Below are positions 12,101 to 24,100 of a DNA stretch of 64,000 nucleotides, one piece after another. The position numbers and the translations under genes are program-made. Positions within the stretch are counted from its first letter, which is position 1. The number at the start of each line of letters is the position of its first letter. Source of the stretch: Protonemura montana (taxonomy: Eukaryota > Arthropoda > Insecta > Plecoptera > Nemouridae); the NCBI GenBank assembly GCA_947568835.1, contig OX387605.1, positions 13,954,418 to 14,018,417 on the forward strand, given 5' to 3'. Below the pieces are notes generated by a model that was given only the letters and a program-made list of their open reading frames with translations, had not been told where the DNA came from and ran no database searches.

Positions 12101-15100
12101 CCACCTGACAGAAGTCATCCCTTGTCAATCAGCAAAAAACAGTCTCATGTCCAATTATGATATATTGAAGACACCAAACATCCACACGCATTATCAGTTG
12201 CCACACAATCCAAAACTATCTATAAATCACTATCTATACTCACCCAATGGGTCAAGAGCTTCGAGTTCCAAGTCGTTGGTGTCATTGTACGAGTTGTTGA
12301 TGCTCTTGATAACAGAAAACATCTCGTCAACAGCATCGGCTTGCTTGTCTGGGGACATCTTACGGCCGTTGCGCTGGACAATCTCGCGTTCGATCTCACT
12401 GATCTGCCGCCTCATCAGCAACATTGTCGGGTTGTTGTTGTCTGTGTCGGACGCGTGGCCAGAAGATAAACCGTCTTCCAGTACTGGCATGCTAGAGTAG
12501 ATGCGCAATGAATCTTGCACCACCTGCAATAGAGTCTGCTGTAATACATCAGAGAGAATTTTGGGTATAACCATAGGGTCATTCCATGTGTAATCACTCA
12601 CTTTTAATTAAATTTCACTTTGACCGACCCAGATTTTGATGAAAATTGGTATACTTGTTAAGTTTGTTGACTTAGGGGCTATTTTTTTTTTTTTTTTTTT
12701 TTGGTCCAACCGTTCGGATATTACAAGGGGGGGAAGTTGGGGTCATTTTGCCCCCCGGGCGTGTAGTGACCACCCTTTCTACGCAATATCTAGGGTTCTA
12801 TGGGAGCTACAGAGCTGGGAAAAAAATCATCTGAAAGGTAATTTCATACCCTACCTGAATATGGAAACAAAAATGACGATATGTTAATACGAATTTAATT
12901 GTGATTTTACACATCTGCATTTTCCAAAATGACCATATCGCTGATGAGTCATTTTTGATTTGCCTGATTTTTTTTCTATATATACAGAACATACATATGA
13001 TCATGTGTTCCAAAAATCAAGATGGGTGTTTTACCACTTTCCAAGAAAAAAAATTTTTTCTATAAAAAAGTGCCTTTTTGCCAGTAGAACAGCATTTTGA
13101 TCACAATTATTGTGATCAGAGCACTGGCATATATTTTATATTAAAGTTGATTTTTGTTTGCACAGTTGCATGTTCTTGAAATGTTATTCTCTACAATACA
13201 AATCGATTGTTTGCCATATTCCTGTAAATCATGGATCAAGTTGAAACAGTTCATAGAAGTCAAAAGTTTGTTCATTTCTTGTCTGGACTTGCATCTACAA
13301 GAATCTTAAAATGGTATTCCCTAGAATACAACTATAGATTGTTTGTCATGCTCCTGAATCATGGATCAAGTTGTAACAGGTTACAAGTAAAAAGTTTGGT
13401 AATTTCTTGTCTGGACTAAAGCAATCAGTCTCTGGCCTCATGTTGATGAGGATAGAAGCTAATTTGCTCTCAAGCACCTTTTATTTAGAGATTCATAATG
13501 TGCTCAATTGGACTGTTCTTTGAAGAAGAATGTGGACCCATCGAAGATCTAGCGATTAAAAGCATTGAAAGTTTCAATAGTGACCAGCAGTTATCATTAG
13601 CTCTGCGTACTAAGTGTGATAATGTGAAGACCGTGTGTCATTTACATGAAAAGAAATTCCTTCGTCTGTATAGCTGTCACCACAAGTTATGCTGCGATCC
13701 GTTTCAGGCTCACTGTGGAATAGTGAAAGTTAATGGGTTAAGAGAAATTAATGCAGCATCCAGGACGAAATACTTGGAGATTGCCGACCTCATCCCTGGA
13801 AAGAAATTATGCTCAACTTGCCGTAAGCTGCTCTCGCTCAGGCTGAAGGAACTAACAACCGTTTCTGTTCTAACGCCAACTAAATCCACTGAACTTGACC
13901 TACCTTTCGTGGACATACCCTGTGAAGCAGATGCCGTGAATCAGTCTTTAGCTGCATTTGGTGTGTCACCTATTAATACCACCAAACTAAAGGGTAAATC
14001 TATGTTTTATTCGAAAAGAAAGTTCAGCGAAATAACACAAGGTGTAAAGAAGAGATTGGAACTAGTATCTCCCAGTAATGAAGAAATCAGCAAAGAAGAT
14101 TTGACATCTTCAGAGGAGTGCAAGGACAGCATCCGTGATGGGTCAGAGATAATAGCACAACTGAAAGAAAAGTTTAAGACGAGTACCAGAAGCGAGAAAA
14201 TAACAATTTTATCTGTGCTTCCAAAAAGTTGGAGCATTAAGAGAATAATGCAAGAGTTCAATGCATCTAACCATTTGGTACGTAAAACCAAACAACTAGT
14301 AAAGGCCCAAGGGATACTGCCATCTGCAAATCAAAAAGCAGGAAAAACTCTTTCCCCTGATTGCATTCAACTGATTGAAGAGTTTTATGAAAATGATGAT
14401 GTAAGCCGTGTCATGCCGGGTAAAAAAGATTTTGTCTCGGTTAAAGTGGGTGACAATCGAGTTCACCGCCAGAAGAGACTAGTGTTAAGCAACTTAAGTG
14501 AAGTGTATCGCAGCTTCAAAGATAAATATCCTGACATCAAGGTTGGATTCTCGAAGTTTGCAGAGCTCAGACCCAAACATTGTGTTCTGGCAGGAGCAGC
14601 TGGGACACATTCTGTCTGTGTCTGTACGATACACCAAAACGTTAAGTTGATGGCTTTGGGAGCAAAGCTGCCTTTGCTTTCAGACGGTACCATCAAATCA
14701 TACCAACACTGCCTTGCCAGCCTCATGTGCAACCCCCCGCTTCTCAACTGCTTTGTAGGAAAGTGTGGCAATTGTCCGGGAACCGATGAACTTCGTGAAT
14801 GGCTAGAAATCTCATTCAGTGAAAATTTCATAGACTCTGTGACTTATAAACAGTGGCTGTCAACAGACAGATGTACCCTAGAGACAATTACGAAACCTAC
14901 AGATGAGTTTGTTGACTGTTTTATTGAAAAATGCATTTTATTAAGAAATCATGATTTTATTGCACGGCAGCAAGCGGCATTCATGCAGGAGAAGAAAGCC
15001 AACCTTAAACCAGGGGAAGTTTTAGTAGTGGGCGACTTCGCTGAGAATTATTCTTTTGTGCTCCAGGATGCTGCACAAGGTTACCATTGGAATAACAGCC

Positions 15101-18100
15101 AATGCACCCTTCACCCATTTGTGTGTTACTTTAAGCCTGAAGATCGAGACATACAACATTTAAGTTACGTTGTCATTTCTGACTCGCTAACTCATGACAC
15201 CGTTACTGTGCACACTTTCCAAAAGCACCTGATAAGACACCTGAAACAAAACATTTCGGATGTATCCCATTTAATTTACTTTTCTGATGGAGCGGCAGCC
15301 CAATATAAGAATAAGAAGAATTTTTCCAACTTGTGCCATCATGAAGTTGACTTCGAACTAACTGCTGAGTGGCATTTTTTTGCCACATCCCACGGTAAAG
15401 GACCATGCGATGGAGTTGGTGGGACTGTAAAACGAAATGCAGCACGGGCAAGTTTACAGAAACCATATGCCGACCAAATAATGACGCCGATAGACTTTTA
15501 CCGGTGGGCAACAGAAAATGTGTGGACTGTAAATTTTGTGTTTGTAGCCAATGAAGAGATTACAGCAAATGGCATCAAACTTAAAGAACGATTCAAAGAA
15601 TTAAAAACTATCGTAGGCACAAGAAGCTTTCATGCGTTCTACCCAAAATCGCTAACTTCCTTACATGTGAAACACTTTTCTCTTTCTGAAGAAATCAACA
15701 TTGTGAAGATTGTTGAGAAAAATGAAGAAGGAGAAGAAGAAGAAGAAGAAGAAGAGGAGGAAGCAACAGCAGCAGAAATACCCGAGTTTGAGTTCAAAGA
15801 CGTGGGCAGTTTCATCACTGTAGCATACAACGAAGACTGGTGGCTAGCGTGTGTTCTTGAAAAATCATCACAGTCTCTTGAACTTCAAGTCAACTTTCTA
15901 CACCCTCATGGACCAGCTCCATCATATTTTTATCCCAGTGTACAAGACAAACTAATTGTAGCTTTTGCTGATGTTTTAACACTGGCCGACCCCAACACGG
16001 CAACTGGTCGAACATACTTTTTGTCGGCTACAGACACCAACAGGGCAACAGCAGGGCTTATAAAATATGTACCTCAATAAGGTAAACTACATCTCTCTTA
16101 AGATATGCAAATTTGTACTTCATAGTAGCTATGATTGTAAGTAATGATCATTTTCTTGAATGTTGTCTTAAATTCAGTTCATATTAATTTATATTATGAA
16201 TGAATTTGCAGAAAACATTTTTTTTTCTTGGAAAGTAGTAGAACACCCATCTTGATTTTTGGAACACATGATCATATGTATGTTCTGTACATATAGAAAA
16301 AAAATCAGGCAAATCAAAAATGACTCATCAGCGATATGGTCATTTTGGAAAATGCAGATGTGTAAAATCACAATTAAATTCGTATTAACATATCGTCATT
16401 TTTGTTTCCATATTCAGGTAGGGTATGAAATTACCTTTCAGATGATTTTTTTCCCAGCTCTGTAGCTCCCATAGAACCCTAGATATTGCGTAGAAAGGGT
16501 GGTCACTACACGCGCGGGGGGCAAAATGACCCCAACTTCCCCCCCTTGTAATATCCGAACGGTTGGACCAAAAAAAAAAAAATTAAAAAATAGCCCCTAA
16601 GTCAACAAACTTAACAAGTATACCAATTTTCATCAAAATCTGGGTCGGTCAAAGTTTGAGGTGAGTGATTACACATGGAATGACCCCATACTAAAAAAAT
16701 GTACGATAATCTTTTGGCTGGGTTCTATAACTGATAACTGAAGCTCAAGAAAAGACGCTAGGAGTCAATTTGGAACATTGACATACCTAACCTTGGTTTA
16801 TTTGTGTTACCCACTCAAAACTGGAAAGAGAGTTGAAGCATGACAGTAGGCAAATAATTAAGAGAGGTAAGATGACGAGGTAAAAGAAGAGACGTAAGTA
16901 GGTAAGAAAATGAAGTACATTTAAGAAAGTTTAAATATCAAAATTGAATCAAGCTATGGTCTAGTGAAGAGTTAAAAAAATGCTGGCAATAAAAGAGTTG
17001 ACTGTTTTTCACAAGCATTGCTCCTCCCAATTCAATTGAAGGTTTAATGATTACTTACCTCCCCGCCGCTGCCAGCGCCGTCACGGTCACCTTCCATCAG
17101 CAGCGATGCCTCCGAGTCGAGGTCCCCGCAATTGGAGTCGCAGTCGGTAGTCTCCGGAGAGAGAGTGAAATTGCGGCTGTGTCCGACCTGTGAACACCGA
17201 CACTCAATAACTATGCCTCGTAAAGGACATTAAACGATCGCGATGAAAGAATAGTTTGTGACGACGTGCCTGTCCTAAATGATCTGCAAGTTTCTAAGAA
17301 TCTAAGACTATTTGCTTGTAGCAACGGCTAAACATTTTTTTTTCCCACAGCAAAATTTTATCTAAAAACACTGATGATACTAATGAGTAATGATTTTTGT
17401 AATTAGGAGTGAAGAGCTGCTTCCAGAAATGTGTATCTCTTTTTCTCTTCACTTTTCCCAAATGCTGAAAAACTAGGTACCTAATACAAGATACTAATAA
17501 ACATATCAAGGACAACCCAAAGCTACAAGAAACATCGTAGCCAAATTGAAAGCAGGGTTACATGTCAGCAACGATTAAGTGAGTTTCTCGATGGTTTGTT
17601 ACCTGCAAGCCAATCTCTGTGCCCTCGTTCGAGCCAGTCTCGTCTGCGGAGAGGTCGAGGAAGAGGCCGTCCTTGCGCGGCTCGCCTTCCTCAGCAGCTG
17701 CCTTGGCCAACCGCTGACCCACGTATGAGCTGCCTGCTTGCCTCCGCAAGTCATACTCCAGTTCCTGCGACACGCAAAATGGCACAGCATTAAGTGCCAA
17801 TTCCATGGGAGAAAATATGGTTTCTTACAGGACTAGTTCCACATATCCCAAAATAAAGTAACTTGTGTGTTGTTGTTTTGTGTGTTTCGTTTGAGATCTA
17901 GCGGCCGAACGTCTGCTTTGATTAGAAAAAAATTTGCAGAGCACATTTTTGTTTTTTAACTTAGACATGCAGTGTTTTTTTGTAGAAATATTGGTCAAAT
18001 AATTTTGCAACTATTCAAAATTTACGAAAATTTTCCTATTTTAAAAATGAACTTTTTAGTATAAAATACCGGCACATTTTTGTTGAAATTCGCCGATATA

Positions 18101-21100
18101 ATTTCCATGACAACGAAAATTTTCAGATTTTGTGTTAACTCTTCATTGTTCCACAACAATTTCCATGACAACGTTTTTACAAATTTGAACGAAAATTCAA
18201 TGACAGAAAGTACCAAAGAAGCATACCAAAAGAATTGTGTCACGAAGACCTAGTTCATAGGAACATTGCAAATTTGACAATTTTAGCTCTGATAGTAAAA
18301 GCACTATCATACAGCCATTGAGTTTACCAACGGTTGTTTTACCCAACGATAAAATGAATATTCTCCCACAACATAAGAATTCCACGAAACGTTTAGAAAT
18401 TTGAGAACCTCAATAAGTCTAAGAAGTTTCGTTTGCATTCTGAATGACTTGGCTAACAAGGATCGCACCCACATATATACAAGGGTCTTACCTGGAACTC
18501 CGCTGAGCCTTCTTCGGCCAAGCTGGGACACTTGAAGAACTCTTCGAGAACCTTGCGGGTCTCGGAGAACTCATAAAGGTAATCAAACGTTCCGCCAGCA
18601 AGTGTTGGGCTGAGTGCTGGTGGCTCGCAGTCCGCTGCAGCCGGCAGCACTCTCTGCAGACAGGCATGGAAAATGCATACATTAGAACATTTGCTTCGGC
18701 TGAATTTAGAAACGCATACGTATCTTGACAATTATGTTAGATTTCTCTCAGATTGAAAGAGCTCAGGCACATTAACCTGGCAATCTAACCCTGAATCCAA
18801 TAGTTCAGAAGGTTGAACAAGGTTGAACCATGCATGATTTCAAAGGATTTACATAATTTCTTGCAAACCTTTGGACTAACTTGAAAATTCAAAAACAAAT
18901 TCAAAATTCGATTTCGATAACAAATATTATTTTTTAACCTGTTTTGAAGATGAACATTTTAAGATGAATCACAGAATAATATTTTCTAGTCCCATACAAA
19001 TTCCCAACCCTATATTTAAAATTTAAAACGTGTACAGCATGTAACGTTTAAAGTAATATGTGGATCTTTCTCAAAACTTGATAGAATTTGTTGTCATCCA
19101 GTTCTGGGCTATGTTTATAATTTCAAGTCTCTCGCTCATTGGAAAGTTTGTTTCACATCAACTGCAAAATGTATACAAGACAGACAGGCAAGAAAGCGAC
19201 CTAATAAAAATGCGTTATCAGGAAAACATCGGGAAGTACTACTTAGCCGCAGAGGGGATACGATTGTGGAATAATCTGCCGGGAAGTGCGGTTATACCAC
19301 TAGCAAAAAGCTCCAAAGAAATAAGACATAAACTAAATAATATACAAACAACCTAGCAAAACAACCGATAGCATTTTAAATTGAATAAAATGCATGTCAA
19401 AATTGTGTAAAAAAAAAAATAACAGATAAAAAAATTTAAAAATGTGGACCATCTTGATCAAAGCCTTCAAGCTTTGATTGAAAAATGAATCTAACAATCA
19501 ATTGATTAATTATTCTATGAACAAGTCACCAAATTTACCCGGGGGTATTCGCTTCTAGCAACTCATGTAAACATTAACACTACCAACAATGTTTATATTG
19601 TTCTTACATAAATATTGTTGGTTTTGCTATTCTCATGGTAATGCATACTTTAAAAAAAGCCAATTATGTTTAGAGCTGAATTTGTAACCCATTGAGTTTT
19701 TAAAGCACACCTCGAGTTAAAAAACTCTAATTAAAAAAAACTTGCCAGAAAAAGAATCAACCACACATCTTTTAGTAAAAATACTTATGTGTATCAAAGA
19801 AATTACACTAAATTACATCAGTTCCACAAACAATATCACATATACATTGTCAAACATATCATCACACATTGGGTACCAGATAAATATGAAAATAGTAAGT
19901 CCTTTTACAATTTCAAAGATAATCATTCTCATTTTGCTAAATCCCACGAGGAACAAGTTGTAACAGCTTGTTACTACAAAAAAATTAGCAGTTATCTACA
20001 ATTATAGAAAGAATATTAAGCCTTTCGTCCTTTTCAGCAAATCATACACATAACGAAAGACATCCATGCATCGTTTTCGTTCAGCAGCTCAGGGGACTAG
20101 TGGCTGAGATACAATGGCGGCAACTTCAATGGCAGCAACCAGGATCCAGTAACACAAACAGCACAGAATTGGAGCAACAGACATCAAAACAGGTGCGCCC
20201 CACTAAAAATTATTTTACATTTATTTCAAAGTGAGGGAGCCGACATCAACGTCAAGACATCAATTTTCATCGCAAAACTTGCAAGCTTTGGTAAAGCCGC
20301 CGTTCAATAAAGAAGGACAAGACTCGGAGCTAGAGTCATCAACGAAGAGACAACAAATTCCATCGCAAAATGTGCTAGCTTTGGTGAAGCCACCATGCGA
20401 TGATGCTGAAAAATGTGCTAGCTTTGGTGAAGCCGCCTTTCAATGAAGGAGGACAAGACGCAGAGCCAAGGTCATCAACATCGAGACAACAAATTCCATC
20501 GCAAAATGTGCTAGCTTTGGTGAAGCCGCCATGCGATGATGCTGAAAAATGTGCTAGCTTTGGTGAAGCCGCCTTTCAATGAAGGAGGACAAGACGCAGA
20601 GCCAAGGTCATCAACATCGAGACAAGAAATTCCATCGCAAAATGTGCTAGCTTTGGTGAAGCCACCATGCGATGATGCTGAAAAATGTGCTAGCTTTGGT
20701 GAAGCCGCCATTCAATGAAGGAGGACAAGACGCAGAGCCAAGGTCATCAACATCAAGACAACAAATTCCATCGCAAAATGTGCTAGCTTTGGTGAAGCCG
20801 CCATGCGATGATGCTGAAAAACGTGCTAGCTTTGGTGAAGCCGCCATTCAATGAAGGAAGACAAGACGCCGAGCCAAGGTCATCAACGTCGAGACAACAA
20901 ATTCCATCGCAAAATGTGCTAGCTTTGGTGAAGCCGCCATTCAATGAAGGAGGACAAGACGCAGAGCCAAGGTCATCAACGTCGAGACAACAAATTCCAT
21001 CGCAAAATGTGCTAGCTTTGGTGAAGCCGCCATGCGATGATGCCGAAAAATGTGCTAGCTTTGGTGAAGCCGCCGTTCGATGAAGGAGGACAAGACTCGG

Positions 21101-24100
21101 AGCTAGAGTCATCAACGAAGTGACAACAAATTCCATCGCAAAACGTGCTAGCTTTGGTGAAGCCACCATGCGATGATGCTGAAAAATGTGCTAGCTTTGG
21201 TGAAGCCACCATGCGATGATGCTGAAAAATGTGCTAGCTTTGGTGAAGCCGCCTTTCAATGAAGGAGGACAAGACGCAGAGCCAAGGTCATCAACGTCGA
21301 GACAACAAATTCCATCGCAAAATGTGCTAGCTTTGGTGAAGCCGCCATGCGATGAAGGAGGACAAGACGCAGAGCCAAGGACATCAACGTCGAGACAACA
21401 AATTCCATCGCAAAATGTGCTAGCTTTGGTGAAGCCGCCATTCAATGAAGGAGGACAAGACGCAGAGCCAAGGTCATCAACGTCGAGACAACAAATTCCA
21501 TCGCAAAATGTGCTAGCTTTGGTGAAGCCACCATGCGATGATGCTGAAAAATGTGCTAGCTTTGGTGAAGCCGCCATTCAATGAAGGAGGACAAGACGCA
21601 GAGCCAAGGTCATCAACGTCGAGACAACAAATTCCATCGCAAAATGTGCTAGCTTTGGTGAAGCCGCCATTCAATGAAGGAGGACAAGACGCAGAGCCAA
21701 GGTCATCAACGTCGAGACAACAAATTCCATCGCAAAATGTGCTAGCTTTGGTGAAGCCACCATGCGATGATGCTGAAAAATGTGCTAGCTTTGGTGAAGC
21801 CGCCATGCGATGAAGGAGGACAAGACGCAGAGCCAAGGTCATCAACATCGAGACAACAAATTCCATCGCAAAATGTGCTAGCTTTGGTGAAGCCGCCATT
21901 CAATGAAGGAGGACAAGACGCAGAGCCAAGGTCATCAACGTCGAGACAACAAATTCCATCGCAAAATGTGCTAGCTTTGGTGAAGCCACCATGCGATGAT
22001 GCTGAAAAACGTGCTAGCTTTGGTGAAGCCGCCATTCAATGAAGGAAGACAAGACGCAGAGCCAAGGACATCAACGTCTAGACAACAAATTCCATCGCAA
22101 AATGTGCTAGCTTTGGTGAAGCCACCATGCGATGATGCTGAAAAATGTGCTAGCTTTGGTGAAGCCGCCATTCAATGAAGGAGGACAAGACGCAGAGCCA
22201 AGGTCATCAACGTCGAGACAACAAATTCCATCGCAAAATGTGCTAGCTTTGGTGAAGCCACCATGCGATGATGCTGAAAAACGTGCTAGCTTTGGTGAAG
22301 CCGCCATTCAATGAAGGAAGACAAGACGCAGAGCCAAGGACATCAACGTCTAGACAACAAATTCCATCGCAAAATGTGCTAGCTTTGGTGAAGCCACCAT
22401 GCGATGATGCTGAAAAATGTGCTAGCTTTGGTGAAGCCGCCATTCAATGAAGGAGGACAAGACGCAGAGCCAAGGTCATCAACGTCGAGACAACAAATTC
22501 CATCGCAAAATGTGCTAGCTTTGGTGAAGCCACCATGCGATGATGCTGAAAAATGTGCTAGCTTTGGTGAAGCCGCCATTCAATGAAGGAGGACAAGACG
22601 CAGAGCCAAGGTCATCAACGTCTAGACAACAAATTCCATCGCAAAATGTGCTAGCTTTGGTGAAGCCGCCTTTCGATGAAGGAGGACAAGACGCAGAGCC
22701 AAGGTCATCAACATCAAGACAACAAATTCCATCGCAAAATGTGCTAGCTTTGGTGAAGCTGCCTTGCGATGATGCTGGTTAAAGTGTTTGTCTTGGTGTA
22801 GCCCTGATTAGCAGCCGGCGTTTGCTGTCCTTTGTATTGCCTCACTGTGTACTCCTTTACTGCCTGTCACTCCCTGCAAAGTTTAGGAACCTTGCAGGGG
22901 GCGAGATGAGAGACAGTAAAGGAGTAGACAGTGAGGGCGCACCTTCAGTTTCAGAGAACGTCGACAATCACAACAACAGTTACATGATGATGGCCAGACG
23001 TCTACGGGCTACTTGAGATGGACGACTTACTATGGATGTAGAACTTAAGATGCGGGGGATCCTGTGAAGACAGTACACTGACACCTTATACTTACAGAGG
23101 TGCACCTTATTTGATATTATTCATTTGAAGTTCTTATTACTTTTCTAATCAGATCTTGAATGTTTACAGCTGCTGTGTTAGTAATTTGGATTGATTTTTG
23201 TTTTCTAGGTGAACTCATCCACCTGACCAGTGTGCTGTTCGGATACTAACCTGTGGGAAGCCTGGTCGCGGCGGGTAGACGGAGGGAGAAGCAAGGAGAC
23301 TTTGTGCGCTCGGCAGCGTGGGGTGCGAGTTTGCATCGGGGGCCCGCGGCCCGTATCGTCGTGGGGAGCCCTCGTAGTCTGCAATGGGGAGCCCGCCAAT
23401 GACGCGGCCAACTTTTGCTACGAGCTCTGGGGATAGCGAGTTGCCATCCAGATCTCCTGACGTTACCGCCTGATTAAGACAAAATTGATTATTTTAGCAA
23501 TCCCATTTATTGTTCTGTGCTAATAAAATTGAAATCTATTTACTGGTGAAACTGTTGTTTATATGTGTCTGTCCCGATTTTTTTTTTTCCTGTTTAGCAA
23601 TTGCAATACGGATGAGATGTTAAGATAATTGATATGGCACATTTATCAGATGGTGTCTGATACAGGAGAAAGGAGCAAACATTGCTGAAATAGGGATGAG
23701 GGAATTAATACACAATGATTGATGTCTTTAATTTCTTTTGAGTAGTCTTTCTTTACACAACAACATCGTACCTTGAAGAAGTCCGATGCATTCCGGTGGT
23801 GAGTGGGCGGGCTGGGCAAGCTCTCATCAGTTGAGTCTGGCTCTTCCTCCTTGGCTACGCCTCCTTGGCTTCCATTGTCGGCCCCCAGTAGGCCATCTAG
23901 GCGCAGACCACGCCAGTCGTCGTCAATGTCATCAAACACGACCACCTCGCCCTTGCTCACCGACAGCGGGCTTTGAGTGTCTGGTGGTCAACAAAATGCA
24001 GTTTAACAATTAGTGGTTTGCTCATGTGATCAAAAACACATTTTCAAAGATGGGCATTGAAAGCAAAAAAACAAAACAAAACAAACAACAATGTGTGATA

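Larger units (their letters stand above)
12576..16686 (+). mobile_element. Apparently whole 4.1-kb DNA transposon, Sola-like (Sola2?)
   Basis: Long terminal inverted repeats (12576-13061 and 16210-16686) start GGGTCATTCC and end GGAATGACCC, and are flanked by a 4-bp target duplication CATA (12572-12575 and 16687-16690). Between them is one uninterrupted 860-codon ORF. A 4-bp duplication, long inverted repeats and a GRG-type terminus fit what I recall of the Sola2 group, but I cannot run a search. The repeats are nearly identical over about 480 bp, apart from a small difference near the outer end and poly-T length, so the insertion looks recent. It sits in a Mint intron, opposite to Mint, with its left end 52 bp upstream of the acceptor of exon 12244-12523. 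Alternative superfamilies cannot be excluded. Confidence 0.88.

Noticed and set aside
13231-13419. Small frame upstream of the transposase
   Set aside because: It is produced by the two-copy non-coding repeat and shows no protein motif.
20231-22780. CRISPR-like layout: 28-bp core separated by spacers
   Set aside because: The spacers are themselves repeated (only two kinds, 65 and 15 bp), and the surrounding gene is a spliced animal gene. This is a minisatellite.
20400-22782. Many 60-128-codon frames on both strands in the repeat array
   Set aside because: They are periodic by-products of the repeat. The 43-bp unit shifts the frame and ends each one after about two units.
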